Numbered from the stretch's first letter, positions 40,887 to 51,834 are shown. The stretch is DNA of 64,000 bases from Corynebacterium wankanglinii (GCA_014490595.1 CP061031.1:1612001-1676000), one strand, 5' to 3'. Notes: generated from the sequence alone by a model not told the origin. Program-made: numbers and translations.

Positions 40887-42320
40887 TTACTTGTTGTCCG
40901 GGTGCCAGTGTCGCATTGCGGCGGCCGCAAACGCGTCGCCACGCGCCGACATTCCGGAAAACATGTCCAAGCTGGCCGCCGCTGGCGCCAACAGCACCGT
41001 ATCCCCTGGTTGTGCCTGCGCGGCCGCCCAGCTCACCACCTCGTCCATCGCTTGCTCCGCATCGTCTGAATCGGAGACGAACACCGGGATGTCCGGAGCG
41101 GTCTGCGCCAGCGACAGACGGATGAGTTCCCGGTCGGCCCCCAGCAGAGCCACCGCGCGGAACTGCGGTGCGTGCGCCTTCACCACCGCGTCGACGCTGG
41201 CCCCCTTCAGCTGCCCGCCAGCCACCCACACCACGCTCCCCGCGCCCGTGAGCGCGGAATCGGCGGCGTGCGGGTTGGTGGCCTTCGAGTTATCCACCCA
41301 ATCCACCCCGCCTGCTGAGTGCACGACCGCACCGCGGTGCCCCTCTACCTCGTATGCGCTCAGCGCGTGCCGGATGTGCTGCGGCGTTGCCCCCTGGGTC
41401 AGCGCCACCGCAGTGGCGGCGAGCGCGTCGAGCACCCCGGCCGCCCCCGCGGGTTCAATGCCGTCGGCACTGACAACATCGACGGTTTCGCCGCCAAGCT
41501 TTGCGACGATGCGTCCGCCCACCACCCCGACTTGCCCATCCGCGGGTTCCCCGAGGGTGAATCCGATAATGTCCGCGCGGCCAGTGTCGCTGGCGAGGCG
41601 CGCCACCTCAGCATCGTCGATGCCGGCAACCGCTACGGCAGCGTTGAGCACCTTCGCTTTAGAAGCCGCGTAATCGGCGAAGCTCCCGTGCCAATCGATG
41701 TGGTCGTCGGCGAGATTGAGCAGCACGCCAGCGTCCGGCACCAGCTCCGATGACCAGTGCAGCTGGAAACTGGACAGCTCCGCGACCAGCACGTCTAGGC
41801 GCTCAGGCGCGAGCATCGCCTCGCCCACTGCGACGCCGATGTTGCCGCACGCACCGGCGCGCCGACCTGTGTCTTCGCCCGCCGCAATCATCATCTGCGC
41901 GAGCATGCCGGTCGTGGTCGTTTTACCGTTCGTGCCGGTAACTACGAGCCAGGTGCGCGGCGGGCCGAACACGCCGGCCCGGTCGAGCCGGAAGCACAGC
42001 TCCACGTCGCCGATGACCTCGATGCCGGCCTCCATCGCGTCGATAAGCAACGGCGTATCCGGACGCCACCCCGGGGAGGTGACTAAGAGGTCAACCTCGG
42101 GGAAGCGCGAGCGGGCCTCGGCGCCGCTGCAGGCGGCGTACCCCAGGGCCTCCGCACGAAGGCGGCCGCCCTCGGTGTCGTCGACGACGGTGAAGGCGGC
42201 GCCGGCGGCTGCGAGCAGCCGGGCGGTGCCTAGCCCGGATACGCCCGCGCCGGCGACGAGTATCGGGCCGGATAGAATGGCTGGCCGCGTCACAGGCTTG
42301 CCCCGTTCTGGGACAGCCAT
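40887..42320 (-). CDS. murD: UDP-MurNAc-L-Ala--D-Glu ligase
   Basis: MurD adds D-glutamate. It shows the N-terminal motif [19 protein letters not shown], the ATP loop [18 protein letters not shown] and [20 protein letters not shown], with [13 protein letters not shown] in the central domain. 477 residues from ATG 42320. A GTG at 42293 that overlaps the mraY stop (GTGA) is the alternative start and would shorten it by nine residues; upstream sites do not decide. Confidence 0.95.
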   Translation of the reverse strand: MAVPERGKPVTRPAILSGPILVAGAGVSGLGTARLLAAAGAAFTVVDDTEGGRLRAEALGYAACSGAEARSRFPEVDLLVTSPGWRPDTPLLIDAMEAGIEVIGDVELCFRLDRAGVFGPPRTWLVVTGTNGKTTTTGMLAQMMIAAGEDTGRRAGACGNIGVAVGEAMLAPERLDVLVAELSSFQLHWSSELVPDAGVLLNLADDHIDWHGSFADYAASKAKVLNAAVAVAGIDDAEVARLASDTGRADIIGFTLGEPADGQVGVVGGRIVAKLGGETVDVVSADGIEPAGAAGVLDALAATAVALTQGATPQHIRHALSAYEVEGHRGAVVHSAGGVDWVDNSKATNPHAADSALTGAGSVVWVAGGQLKGASVDAVVKAHAPQFRAVALLGADRELIRLSLAQTAPDIPVFVSDSDDAEQAMDEVVSWAAAQAQPGDTVLLAPAAASLDMFSGMSARGDAFAAAAMRHWHPDNK

Positions 42321-43396
42321 TCTCCGTAGAAGACGGCCAAGCCCAGCATGACTGCCATCGCGGAGATGATCCAGAACCGTACGACCACTGCGGTCTCGGG
42401 CCAGCCTCCGTTTTCAAAGTGGTGATGGAACGGCGCCATGCGGAATACCCGCTTGCCGGTGGACTTGAACGACGCCACCTGAATGACCACGGAGGCGGCC
42501 TCCAAGACGAACAGTGCGCCGATGATGATCATCAGCAGCTCGGTACGCGACCCGACGGATAGCCCTGCCACCAAGCCTCCGAGTGCGAGCGAACCGGTGT
42601 CGCCCATGAAGATCTTTGCCGGGGCGGCGTTCCACCACAAAAAGCCCACGCACGCGCCAAAGCCGGACGCCGCCAGGATTGCCAGATCCAGCGGGTCTCT
42701 GACGCTGTAGCAGCCCGCAGCGGCGACCGCGTCGCAGGAGTTCCGGAACTGCCAAAACGTAATGGCCACGTAAGCGGCCATCACCAGCGCGGTAGTGCCG
42801 GCGGCCAAGCCGTCCAGGCCGTCAGTGAGGTTCACAGCGTTCGACCACGCCGCGAGCAGGATGTAGATGAAGATGAGGAAGATTATCGTGCCGATCGTCC
42901 CGCCGCCCAGCGTGAGATTGATCGTTTCCATGTCCCGCACAAAGCTTAAGAACGGCGATCCGGGGGTCAGCCCGTTTTCGTCCGGGAACCGCAGGAGCAC
43001 CACGCCGAACACCAGCGCGATCGCCAGCTGTGCTATCAATTTCGCGGTCTTGTTCAGACCGAGGTTGCGGCGCATGAACAGTTTGATGCCGTCATCTGCG
43101 AAGCCGACGAGGCCGAGCGAGAGCGTGAGAAACAGCACGATCAAGCCGGTGGCGGTGAACGCGGAGTGCCCGGTGATCAAGGCGGCGACGCTGCCACCCA
43201 GGTACCCCATGGTGATGCCGGCGAGGATGGCCAGCCCGCCCATCGTCGGGGTGCCGCGCTTCCGGGCGTGGGACGCCGGACCGTCCTCGCGGATCTCCTG
43301 CCCCATAGCCCGCCGGTTGAAGTACCGGATCAGCGTGGGGGTGAGAAAGATCGAAACCAGGAAGCTGATAATTCCGGCGCAGATAACTTGAACCAT
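42290..43396 (-). CDS. mraY: Phospho-MurNAc-pentapeptide translocase
   Basis: MraY links phospho-MurNAc-pentapeptide to undecaprenyl phosphate to make lipid I. About ten membrane segments; catalytic and Mg-binding aspartates in [11 protein letters not shown] and [14 protein letters not shown], and the histidine-containing [19 protein letters not shown] near the end. 368 residues, normal size. It overlaps murD by up to 31 bases and follows murF by 37. Confidence 0.97.
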   Translation of the reverse strand: MVQVICAGIISFLVSIFLTPTLIRYFNRRAMGQEIREDGPASHARKRGTPTMGGLAILAGITMGYLGGSVAALITGHSAFTATGLIVLFLTLSLGLVGFADDGIKLFMRRNLGLNKTAKLIAQLAIALVFGVVLLRFPDENGLTPGSPFLSFVRDMETINLTLGGGTIGTIIFLIFIYILLAAWSNAVNLTDGLDGLAAGTTALVMAAYVAITFWQFRNSCDAVAAAGCYSVRDPLDLAILAASGFGACVGFLWWNAAPAKIFMGDTGSLALGGLVAGLSVGSRTELLMIIIGALFVLEAASVVIQVASFKSTGKRVFRMAPFHHHFENGGWPETAVVVRFWIISAMAVMLGLAVFYGEWLSQNGASL

Positions 43397-43433
43397 GGAA
43401 GTCTGTACCTTGCTATTTCTCTACGTCGCGTTT

Positions 43434-44954
43434 CTACCTAAGCGTATGCCCTTGCAAGAGCGCTTCTGCCACTACCCACAGCCGGGCCGCGTTGGAAGCT
43501 TTGACCAGCACTACGTCGCGGTCCTCGCGGTCACGCCAATTGTCCTCGCCGGTGGGCGGTGACGCCAAGAGTTCCCGCACGGCCTGCGTGGCCGCGTCCG
43601 TGTCTGGAACTGGCGTGGTGCGAATGCCGTGATCCGCGGCGCGTTCGTTCAGCGCCGCCATAGCCTCCGACTCGCCGACGGCGACGAGATGCGTAACCCG
43701 GTATCGCGCCAGTTCGTCGGCGAGCAGGGCGTGTGCTTCTACTGCACCCTGGCCCAGCTCGCTCATCTCACCGAGCACCGCCACCGATCGCACGCCAGGG
43801 CGGGCTGCGGCGGTGTAGCCAAGCGCTGCGATAGCCGCTCGCATGGATTCCGGGTTGGCGTTGTAGGCATCATTGATCACGGTGACACCGTCGGCGCGCG
43901 TGTTCACATCCATCCGGTTGACGGATACGGAATGCGCACTAGACAGCGCCTGCGCAACCGTCTCCGCGTCCATGCCCAGCTCAGTTCCCACGGCGGCTGC
44001 AGCGAGCGCGTTGCCCACCTGATGAGCACCGAAGACGCCGAGCTCGACGCGCTGTGGCTCGCCCTTTGGGGTGTGCATAGTAAACGACGCGCGCGCTACC
44101 GCGTCGAGCTCCACGTCCGTGGCGTAGTAGTCGGCGGCAGTGTTGCCGGTCTCAGAGAAGGTCACCACCCGCGCTTGGGTTCGAGACGCCATGCCCGCCA
44201 CCAGCTCGTCGTCAGCGTTGAGCACGGCCACGCCGCTGTCCGGCAGCGCCTCCACGAGCTCCCCCTTCGCCCTCGCGATGTTTGACCGGGAGCCGAACTC
44301 TCCGATGTGGGCGGAACCGACGTTGAGCACCACACCGATAGTGGGCGGCGCAATGGTGGCCAAGTGGGCGATGTGTCCGATGCCGCGGGCGGACATTTCG
44401 GCCACGAGAAAGTCGGTGTCTTCAGTGCAGCGCATCACCGTGTACGGGTGGCCAATCTCGTTGTTAAAGCTGCCGGGTGGCGCGACCGTTTCGCCCGCGC
44501 GCGACAGCACCGCGGCAATCAGGTCCTTTGTTGAGGTCTTGCCTGCCGAGCCGGTCACGCCGACGATGGTCAGCCCATGCTCCGCAGTCAGCTCGCGGGC
44601 AACTGCAGCGGCGAGCTTGGACATCCCGTCCACCACTCCCGCCGCAGACCCGTCTGGGTCGTTGACGGCAAGGTCCGAGTTGTCCCCTTCGCGCGGCGGA
44701 CGCTTCTCGACGATCACCGCCGGCCTGCCCACCTCCCGAGTAGTCAGCGCGGCGACCGCGCCGGCTTCGGCAGCCTTATCCACGAAGTCGTGGCCGTCCA
44801 CGCGCGCCCCCGGAAACGCGATGAATAACCCGCCGGGGCCGATCTTGCGGGAATCAAACTCCACAAACCCGGTCACATGCGCGTCCGGATCCGCCTCCGG
44901 GCTGACCTGCCCGCCGGTGATGTCGGCGATGCGCGCCAACGTCATGTCGATCAT
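43434..44954 (-). CDS. murF: UDP-MurNAc-tripeptide--D-Ala-D-Ala ligase
   Basis: MurF completes the pentapeptide. The ATP loop reads VGVTGSAGKTSTKDLIAAVL; NEIGHPYTVMRC and INDAYNANPESMRAAIAAL follow, all family-specific. 506 residues. Its ATG overlaps the murE stop by four bases (ATGA). Confidence 0.96.
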   Translation of the reverse strand: MIDMTLARIADITGGQVSPEADPDAHVTGFVEFDSRKIGPGGLFIAFPGARVDGHDFVDKAAEAGAVAALTTREVGRPAVIVEKRPPREGDNSDLAVNDPDGSAAGVVDGMSKLAAAVARELTAEHGLTIVGVTGSAGKTSTKDLIAAVLSRAGETVAPPGSFNNEIGHPYTVMRCTEDTDFLVAEMSARGIGHIAHLATIAPPTIGVVLNVGSAHIGEFGSRSNIARAKGELVEALPDSGVAVLNADDELVAGMASRTQARVVTFSETGNTAADYYATDVELDAVARASFTMHTPKGEPQRVELGVFGAHQVGNALAAAAVGTELGMDAETVAQALSSAHSVSVNRMDVNTRADGVTVINDAYNANPESMRAAIAALGYTAAARPGVRSVAVLGEMSELGQGAVEAHALLADELARYRVTHLVAVGESEAMAALNERAADHGIRTTPVPDTDAATQAVRELLASPPTGEDNWRDREDRDVVLVKASNAARLWVVAEALLQGHTLR

Positions 44955-46447
44955 GCTCGCACTCCCCTTTCTCTGATGGCCCTGCGCATCTCTTCACGGT
45001 CGTCGAAGTGCAGCTTTTGGGTGCCCACGAGCTGGCCGACTTCATGGCCTTTGCCCACCACTATTACGGCGTCGCCCGGCTGCGCCCACGCCACGACCGC
45101 ATCAATGGCCTCGCCGCGGGGACCAACTTCCTCGATCGTCGCGTCCGTTCCAGCCCCGCGCGCGCCCTGGAGCACGGCGGCACGGATCGAGGCCGGGTCT
45201 TCCGTACGCGGGTTGTCGTCGGTAACAACGACGAAGTCCGCTCCACGCGCGGCCTCAGCGCCCATCAGCGGGCGCTTGGATGTGTCGCGGTCTCCGCCCG
45301 CACCGACAACCACACCGATGCGCCCCTCGACCTGGCCGCGCAAGGTGGCCAGAACCGCACCGATCGCGGCGGGTTTGTGGGCGTAGTCCACGACGGCGAC
45401 GAAGGGCTGGCCTTCGTCGATACGCTCCATGCGCCCCGGGACAGCGGCCTGCTCCAACCCGCCGAGGAACGCCCGCAGATCCACGCCTGCGGTCTGGGCC
45501 ATCGCCGCGGCTAGGGCCGCGTTTGCGACGTTAAAGGCACCCGGCATGGGAAGGGTGAACTCGTACGTGTCGGCTGCGTCGAGCCGGATGCGTTGAGACC
45601 CCTGGTCGTCGATGCTCACCAGCTCCGCCGTAATGTCCGCCCCAGTGGTCGTGCCGACAGTGACCGGATCCGCGGCGAGGGCGGCCATGCGCAGACCCCA
45701 CTCGTCGTCGACACAGATGACGCTGCGTTTCGCCCGCAGCTCGCTCTCCGGGCTAAAGAAGAGGGCCTTGGCCTGGAAGTAGTCTTCCATCGACGGGTGG
45801 AAGTCCAAGTGGTCCTGCGAAAGGTTCGTAAACCCGGCGATGTCAAAATCTGCACCGGCGACCCGGCCCAACATCAGCGCATGGGACGACACCTCCATCA
45901 CCACGTGCGTGACCCCTTCATCTCGCATCTGGGCGAATAGCCGCTGCAGCATCGGAGCCTCAGGAGTGGTCAGCTCCGTAGCAACGTCACGGCCCATGAT
46001 CTTCGTGCCTGTGGTGCCGATCAGCCCCACCTTGCACCCGGCGGCACTAAGCCCTTTCTCCAGCAGGTACGTAGTTGTGGTCTTGCCCGAGGTGCCAGTA
46101 ATGCCCAAGAGCATAAAGCTTTGCGACGGGTGCCCATACACCTCCGCCGCCACACGGCCCAAAATTGCCCGGACATCCTCTACCACCAGCACCGGACGGC
46201 GGTCCACAGTCTGCTGGATGATGGCCAACCCAGCTTCATCAGTGAGAATTGCACCAGCCGCAGAGTCGAAAGCGTAGGTGGCGCCATGCACCCGAGTGCC
46301 TGGCAAGGCGGCGAACAACCCCCCGGGTTCCAGGTTGGAAGAATCGAGCCCGATAAAGCTCACCGGCATGGGCGCGCTCGGCGGGTTAACGGTGCGAGCG
46401 TTCGCGATCTCGGCGAGGTGCTGCAACGTCGTAGTCGCGGTAGTCAT
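44951..46447 (-). CDS. murE: UDP-MurNAc-tripeptide synthetase, meso-DAP adding
   Basis: MurE adds the third stem residue. The ATP loop is LGITGTSGKTTTTYLLEKGL, and DNPR in VTDDNPRTEDP is the signature for meso-diaminopimelate, the expected residue in corynebacteria. FTNLSQDHLDFHPSMEDYFQ and VVGAGGDRDTSKRPLM are also diagnostic. ATG 46447 was chosen because AAGGAGG lies eight bases upstream; it gives 498 residues. The gene begins 23 bases past the ftsI stop. Confidence 0.96.
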   Translation of the reverse strand: MTTATTTLQHLAEIANARTVNPPSAPMPVSFIGLDSSNLEPGGLFAALPGTRVHGATYAFDSAAGAILTDEAGLAIIQQTVDRRPVLVVEDVRAILGRVAAEVYGHPSQSFMLLGITGTSGKTTTTYLLEKGLSAAGCKVGLIGTTGTKIMGRDVATELTTPEAPMLQRLFAQMRDEGVTHVVMEVSSHALMLGRVAGADFDIAGFTNLSQDHLDFHPSMEDYFQAKALFFSPESELRAKRSVICVDDEWGLRMAALAADPVTVGTTTGADITAELVSIDDQGSQRIRLDAADTYEFTLPMPGAFNVANAALAAAMAQTAGVDLRAFLGGLEQAAVPGRMERIDEGQPFVAVVDYAHKPAAIGAVLATLRGQVEGRIGVVVGAGGDRDTSKRPLMGAEAARGADFVVVTDDNPRTEDPASIRAAVLQGARGAGTDATIEEVGPRGEAIDAVVAWAQPGDAVIVVGKGHEVGQLVGTQKLHFDDREEMRRAIRERGVRA

Positions 46448-46470
46448 TGCGTAAGCCTCCTTATTCCCCA

Positions 46471-48470
46471 CTATTCCCCCTGCAATCGGTACGGCTCAGC
46501 CGGCGGGCTCAGCGGCACGTTTTCGCGGTTGAGCAGCCAACCGGCAATCTGTTTGAACACCGGGGCGGCGGATTGACCGCCCGAGCCGCCGTGGAGAACG
46601 CCTCGCTGCGGCTCGTCCAGCATGACAGCCACGACGAATCGGGGATCGTTGGCGGGTGCGATCCCAGCAAACGTGATCCAGTAGGCGCTCTGCGAGTATG
46701 CGCCGGTATCCGGGTTGACCTTCTGCGCGGTGCCGGTCTTGCCGGAGAACTGATATCCCTCGAGGGTGTTGCCCTGTGCGGTGCCGTTGTTAATGCCCGC
46801 GGGGTCCTCTTGGAATGCGGAGCGGAACATGTCCACGGTGGTGCGCGCGGCCTGCTCGCTGACAACGCGGGTGTGCTCCGGCTCCTCCTGCGGGATCGGC
46901 TCCCCGTCCGGGCCGGTAATGCTCGCAATAATTCGCGGCTGGATACGCTCCCCGTCATTGGCTAGAGCTTGATACACGCTAGCCATCTGCAGCGCCGTCC
47001 AGCTCATACCCTGGCCAATAGGCAGATTCGCGAAGGTGCCGCCGGACCATTGCTCCAGTACCGGAAGCAAGCCGGACGATTCGTTCGGCAGCTCGATGCC
47101 TGTGCTCTGACCGATGCCGAAACGGTTGAGGTAGTCCGCGTAGCGTTCCTCCCCTAACCGTTGCGCCAGTTGGAGCGTACCTACGTTGGAAGACTTTCCG
47201 AAGATGCCGGCGGTGGTGTACGGCATCACGCCGTGCTCCCACGCATCCCGGACCGTGATTCCCGCCATGTCGATGGAGCCGGGCACTTGGTGGACCTCAA
47301 ACGGATCCGTCAGACCTTGGTCGATCGCCGCCGCAGCCGTAATCACTTTCGCCACCGAGCCGGGCTCAAACGGGTGAGAGACGCTGGGATTTTCGAAGTC
47401 CTTCCCTTTCTTAATCTGTTGCTCGATGTCGCCGTTCGGGTTGATCGCATCGGTGTTGGCCATCGCCAGCACCTCACCGGTGTGTGCGTCGAGTACCACG
47501 GCCTGGGCCTCTTTCGCCAGCGAGTTGGCCTTGGCCTGTTCCAGCGCCTGCTGCACGTACGTCTGCAGGTCGAGATCGATCGTCAGCTCGATACGCGAGC
47601 CGCCGACAGCGGGAACCACGTCCCGGAGCGAACCCGGAATGGATTGTCCGCCCGCGGAGACATCCTCCGTCGAGCGCCCGTCGATACCGGTGAGGTCGGC
47701 GTCCCTGGATGCCTCGAGGCCAAACTGGCCCTGCCCGTCCATAGACACCTTGCCGATGATGTTCTCCCCCACAGCGCCGTTCGGGTACTGACGAATGTCC
47801 TGGTGGTCTGCGGCAATGCCGTGGAATGTCTCCGCCACCCGGGCCGCGACGTCGGGATCGACGTTGCGCACCAAGACCTCATAACTGGAATCGGCGTGCA
47901 GTTTGTCCAAGATCTCCTTGGCGCTGACCTGTCCGACCTTTGTGGTGGGCTCTGCGGTCGCGGTGTTCGCGGGGGTGTCGCTGACAACCTCACCGTCGCG
48001 ATCATGCCGGGGATCTCGTTCGCCATAGTGCGCAGCACATCTTCCACGCGAGCATCCACCTGGGCGGCAATATCTTCGTTGGACAGCCCGTCTACGCGCA
48101 TTTGCAGTTCCTGCTGCTCCTTCAGCTCACTGCGCAGCTGCACCGGCGAAACAGTCAAGGAGCGTGCCTGCATCGTGTAGGCCATTTTGTTGCCGTCGCG
48201 GTCCACAATCTCACCGCGGCGTGCCCGGTCGACGTAGGTGCGACTGCGCTGATCGTTGGCCTGCTCGCGCAGGTCATCGCCGATGATCACTTGGACCCAG
48301 AAAAGGCGGCCGATGAGCAGGGCCGCCACTGCCAGAAACGCAATGCCGAGCCAGTAGGCCCGCTTGCCGGTGATCTGTTTCTGCGGAGCCGGAGCCGTGT
48401 GTGGCCCCCTAGCTGGCTCGCCATGCTGCTGAGACCTCTGCGTGGTAGCGCTCTTGCGTGGCACGTTCAC
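46471..48470 (-). CDS. ftsI: Septal transpeptidase FtsI (PBP3), frame broken
   Basis: FtsI cross-links septal peptidoglycan with FtsW. A GTG at 48470 follows AAGGAGG; the N-terminus has a membrane helix (about 38-60, AYWLGIAFLAVAALLIGRLF) and a dimerisation domain. Near 48009-48012 the frame shifts: ...RTMANEIP in one frame, DGEVVSDTPANTAT and onward in another. One added C in CCCC (or one base slightly downstream) restores 666 residues with motifs SVAK (about 372-375), SSN (about 427-429) and KTG (about 578-580). The essential role argues for a sequence error. It sits between ftsL and murE as expected. Confidence 0.95.
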
Positions 48471-48576
48471 TGCCCACCTCCTTCATCCGCCTCTCCCAAG
48501 TGCAAAATTCCACCGTGCATGTCGCCGTTCATCATGCCCCGCTCATTGGGGATACGGCGGTGCGCCACGCCACCGC

Positions 48577-49290
48577 CTACGGCTGTGCCGGAACACTGGC
48601 CTGGTACGGGGCCAGATTGGCCGCATGCGGGGCGTGAGCTGAACGACCCGGGCGCTGGGTGAGCGAATCTTCCAGATCCTTCGTCGCCCTCTCGTCGGAG
48701 GATGCGCGAGAGCCAGGCAGACCGGCACCATTGACGTCCACGAGCTTGGTGGCGGACTCAGGGTTGTACGGGCGCTGCTCCTGCGCGTGACCCGCCTCGT
48801 CCACCGCGACCACCCCCGGCTCGCCAGCCAGAACCATCCCCATGGCGTCCGCGCGCTGCGCTAAAGCAGCGGCGGATCGGCGATCCTCTAGGTCCCGGTT
48901 GAGGGATTCGACCTCGTTGGCCAGCTGCTGCTCCTTAGCCTGCAATTTCTGGATGGTAAAGGTTTGCGTTGTGGCAACGCCGGAGAGGATCATCGCCGCC
49001 GCGATGCCCACGAAAAGCAGCGGCAACGCAATCTGGGACAAGGAAGAGAATTTGGTGCGAGTTTGAGCGGTGGCCACCCGTCGCCCGCGCACGGACACGA
49101 CCTGGTTGGAGCCCAAGCGACCACCGGACTTCGGGTGCCTCTCGTGCGGTTTGACACCCGGCATGGTGCGCACAGAGTTCGCTGGGGTCGCCGCGTTCGC
49201 TGTGCTCGCTGGGTGCACACGGGTTGCTCCCTGCTCGCTGCGGCGCGGGGTGCGGGTCAGCGTTGCCGATCGCGTTGCTCGTGCGGCCAT
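48577..49290 (-). CDS. ftsL: FtsL-like divisome membrane protein
   Basis: A 237-residue bitopic protein with the position and shape of actinobacterial FtsL: a long basic cytoplasmic N-terminus (about 1-84, rich in Arg, Ser and Thr), one helix (about 85-107, SQIALPLLFVGIAAAMILSG), a short coiled coil (about 110-145, QTFTIQKLQAKEQQLANEVE) and a polar tail (about 150-237). E. coli FtsL is much shorter; the extensions are typical of corynebacteria and probably disordered. It bridges FtsQ and FtsI/FtsW. Confidence 0.85.
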   Translation of the reverse strand: MAARATRSATLTRTPRRSEQGATRVHPASTANAATPANSVRTMPGVKPHERHPKSGGRLGSNQVVSVRGRRVATAQTRTKFSSLSQIALPLLFVGIAAAMILSGVATTQTFTIQKLQAKEQQLANEVESLNRDLEDRRSAAALAQRADAMGMVLAGEPGVVAVDEAGHAQEQRPYNPESATKLVDVNGAGLPGSRASSDERATKDLEDSLTQRPGRSAHAPHAANLAPYQASVPAQP

Positions 49291-49330
49291 GGTGTCCGTC
49301 CTTTGTCGGGCTGAGAGGGTGTTGGGCGGG

Positions 49331-50335
49331 TTAGGTAGTTGGGCGAAGTTTTTCTATGCAGCGCACCCTCACGGGAGCTGCTCGCGGATTCCGCTCGATC
49401 TCCGCTTCTGGCGCCTTCTCCGCGCCCCGGGTGACGGTGCGGAAGGCGGGTTCGGTGCCGGGGAGATCCATCGGCAGTCCCGCCGGGGTCTTCGATGAGG
49501 TCAGATCCGCGAACGCGGCCTTGACAATCTTGTCTTCCAAAGACTGGTAGCTCATGAACACCGCGCGCCCACCCACACCGAGCAGGTCAGTGATGACCGG
49601 CACCACGTTCTCTACTGCCTCGAGCTCGCGGTTGACCTCAATGCGCAGGGCTTGGAAGGTGCGCTTTGCGGGATGGCCGCCCGTGCGCCGGGTTGCGGCA
49701 GGAATCGTTGCGTAGAGCAGCTCGACCAATCGCGCCGCTCGGTCGAACGGTTCGCGCTCGCGCTCGGCGACAACCGCCGAAGCGATCTTGCCCGCGAAGC
49801 GCTCGTCGCCGTAGGTCTTGAGAATCCGGGCCAGGTCCCCGTGGCTGTAGGTGTTCAATACCTCGGCCGCAGTGATGCCGGCGGTCTGGTCCATGCGCAT
49901 GTCCAGCGGGGCGTCACCCCTGTAGGAAAAGCCCCTCTCCTCCTGGTCGAGCTGCATCGACGACACGCCGAGATCAAACAGTGCGCCAGCGATGCCATGC
50001 TTGCGGGCGGCGTCAAAAATTGGGCCCTGCCCGTTGTCGATGGCTTCGTCGACGTGGTCGAAGCGCGCTTGTACGGCGACAAACCGCTCAGCGAAAGGCG
50101 CTAAACGTTCGGACGCCTGGCGCAGCGCGTTCGGATCCCGGTCCACACCGATGACGCGAACCTGGGGAAATACGCTGAGAAAGTGCTCCGTGTGGCCGCC
50201 GGCGCCGAGCGTGCCGTCGACAAGCACTGCATTCTCTCCGAAGAGCTCAACGGCGGGAGCGAGGAGTTCGGCCATGCGATCGCGCATGACGGGGACGTGC
50301 CCGTGCGGGTCATCAGCGAGCGTGAAGTTCGCCAT
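49331..50335 (-). CDS. rsmH: 16S rRNA (cytosine-1402-N4) methyltransferase RsmH
   Basis: RsmH methylates C1402 in the ribosomal P site. SAM motif [40 protein letters not shown] and [20 protein letters not shown] are diagnostic. ATG 50335 has GGAGGG seven bases upstream and yields 334 residues; longer frames start in the leader. Second gene of the dcw cluster as usual. Confidence 0.96.
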   Translation of the reverse strand: MANFTLADDPHGHVPVMRDRMAELLAPAVELFGENAVLVDGTLGAGGHTEHFLSVFPQVRVIGVDRDPNALRQASERLAPFAERFVAVQARFDHVDEAIDNGQGPIFDAARKHGIAGALFDLGVSSMQLDQEERGFSYRGDAPLDMRMDQTAGITAAEVLNTYSHGDLARILKTYGDERFAGKIASAVVAEREREPFDRAARLVELLYATIPAATRRTGGHPAKRTFQALRIEVNRELEAVENVVPVITDLLGVGGRAVFMSYQSLEDKIVKAAFADLTSSKTPAGLPMDLPGTEPAFRTVTRGAEKAPEAEIERNPRAAPVRVRCIEKLRPTT

Positions 50336-50506
50336 GGTGAGCCCTCCGTGTCCCTTACTTTCGCGTCGTTGGTCTGCAGTTTGGGGAGCGCATAGAGCCC
50401 TGCCCGGGGCGGCTGTGTGTCGGGGAAGTACACCAGAACGCTTCACGCCCCGGACAGAGTCCGTACACGCTCTCCGTAATCGTCGCCCGCTGCGGGGTAG
50501 TCAGCC

Positions 50507-50941
50507 CTACAGCAGACCGGAGAGAATGTCGTCGTCATCCGCCGCGGAGAACGCGGCTTCAGTTTCTTCTTGATACTTATTCCAGGACTCGAGGTCCCAG
50601 ATCTCGAGAAAATCCACCGAACCGATGACCACGCATTCCTTAGACAGGTTTGCGTACTCGCGGTGCGCCGGGGACAGGGTGATCCGACCGGACCCGTCCA
50701 GCGTCTGCTCATCTGCACTGGCAGCCAGATTGCGGATGAACGCGCGCGCCTTGGGGTTGGTGCGGGATGCCGCTGCGGCCTTTCGGGCGCGTGCGGCGAA
50801 CTCGTCGCGCGGGTACACCGCCAGCGAGTGATCCTGCCCCTTAGTCACCATCAACCCGTCTGCGAGGTCCTCGCGGAACTTCGCAGGCAGGGTCAGACGA
50901 CCTTTGTCATCGAGCTTGGGAGTGTAGGTTCCCAGAAACAT
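50507..50941 (-). CDS. mraZ: Transcriptional regulator MraZ
   Basis: MraZ is an AbrB-like DNA-binding protein that controls the dcw promoter. The 144-residue protein has the two SpoVT-AbrB repeats: [20 protein letters not shown] (about 2-45) and [20 protein letters not shown] (about 77-120). GTGGGN repeats at 10-bp steps upstream match the sites bound by MraZ elsewhere. First gene of the cluster. Confidence 0.96.
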   Translation of the reverse strand: MFLGTYTPKLDDKGRLTLPAKFREDLADGLMVTKGQDHSLAVYPRDEFAARARKAAAASRTNPKARAFIRNLAASADEQTLDGSGRITLSPAHREYANLSKECVVIGSVDFLEIWDLESWNKYQEETEAAFSAADDDDILSGLL

Positions 50942-51047
50942 CCGGCGACCTACCTTCCTTCACCTTCCGACGTTGGCTGTGAAATTTTCTCGGCTTCGTT
51001 CTGCGGTGTGCACGTAGTCAAGATGCACGCCACATCACTCCGCTGGG

Positions 51048-51073
51048 CCCCACTTTAACCCACTTCTCCCCAC
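51048..51073 (-). promoter_or_regulatory. MraZ-type operator: three GTGGGN direct repeats at 10-bp steps
   Basis: On the minus strand GTGGGG (51073-51068), GTGGGT (51063-51058) and GTGGGG (51053-51048) follow each other at exactly 10-bp steps, separated by AGAA and TTAA. A fourth looser GTGGCG (about 51082-51077) precedes them. MraZ of other bacteria binds three or four such direct repeats near the dcw promoter. The 410 bases between mraZ and the DUF3040 gene (50942-51351) hold this site, its inverted partner at 51267 and a terminator, but no gene. Confidence 0.82.
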
Positions 51074-51266
51074 AAACGCCACACTCTGACCCAATTTCCC
51101 TTGATAGCCCCATATTTACGCAGGCAGAGGCATCAATCTGCCGTGGGGGCTCAGCCCGTACTGCGCTATCACTTGACTCACTTCGCGTACATAGAGCCCC
51201 TCGTACCCCAGCTTTTACCGCGGAATGCCCGCCGCGGCGCCGCGGCAGCGTTCGATTTGGCGCCGG

Positions 51267-51282
51267 GTGGGGAGAAGTGGGG
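51267..51282 (+). promoter_or_regulatory. Second MraZ-like array in opposite orientation
   Basis: On the plus strand GTGGGG (51267-51272) and GTGGGG (51277-51282) are separated by AGAA, again a 10-bp step. The 15-mer GTGGGGAGAAGTGGG is identical to that in the array at 51048-51073 on the other strand, about 200 bp away. Two inverted clusters could be joined by a DNA loop. Confidence 0.55.
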
Positions 51283-51305
51283 GAAATGTAATCGGGCAAT
51301 AAGAA

Positions 51306-51330
51306 ACGCCTCCCCGTGCCGGGGAGGCGT
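51306..51330 (-). terminator. Intrinsic terminator after the DUF3040 gene
   Basis: An 11-bp stem (ACGCCTCCCCG with complement at 51320-51330) and a three-base loop are followed on the minus strand by TTTCTTATT, a short T-rich tail, 21 bases after the stop of the DUF3040 gene. It separates that gene from the mraZ promoter. Confidence 0.88.
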
Positions 51331-51351
51331 CAAGTGCTAGTAACCGTCTAC

Positions 51352-51744
51352 TTACTGGCGGTCTTCGAAGCGTCGGCGAAAACTCTCTTCCATGCTCGCG
51401 CCTCGCTGTGTACGCGGTTTCGATTGCCGCACCGCACGAGAGGATGTGGAGGCGGACTGGGCCGGAGTACGCAACGCCATAATGCCGCCGAACAACATCA
51501 CCGCGAAGCCGATGATACTGAGCACGACGGTCCACGTGCTCCAACTCGCAAGCGCCACACCGCCGAGGAGAAGCACCAGCCCAAGAACGATGAGCGCGAC
51601 GCTGCGCATGGTGAGCTGCCCAGTCTTAGGTGAGGAACCGAAGCCGGAATCGGGCACCACACTGCTGCCGAACTTAGGGTCGTCCGCGAAGAGCGATTGC
51701 TCAATTTCGCGCAACGCCCGCATTTCCTGCTCAGATAGAGACAC
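51352..51744 (-). CDS. DUF3040 membrane protein
   Basis: A 130-residue protein starting with the DUF3040 motif SLSEQEMRALREIEQSLFAD, then two membrane segments (about 46-66, RSVALIVLGLVLLLGGVAL, and 70-90, WTVVLSIIGFAVMLFGGI) and a basic C-tail. Genes of this kind sit near mraZ in mycobacteria and corynebacteria. Function unknown. Confidence 0.88.
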   Translation of the reverse strand: MSLSEQEMRALREIEQSLFADDPKFGSSVVPDSGFGSSPKTGQLTMRSVALIVLGLVLLLGGVALASWSTWTVVLSIIGFAVMLFGGIMALRTPAQSASTSSRAVRQSKPRTQRGASMEESFRRRFEDRQ

Positions 51745-51834
51745 TGCTCACTCTCCCGATACCGATGGCGGACTGACATTAGTCATATAACGGTCATCCT
51801 ACGCAGATTGTTCCCCGCTCCCGCCATTCTGGAG

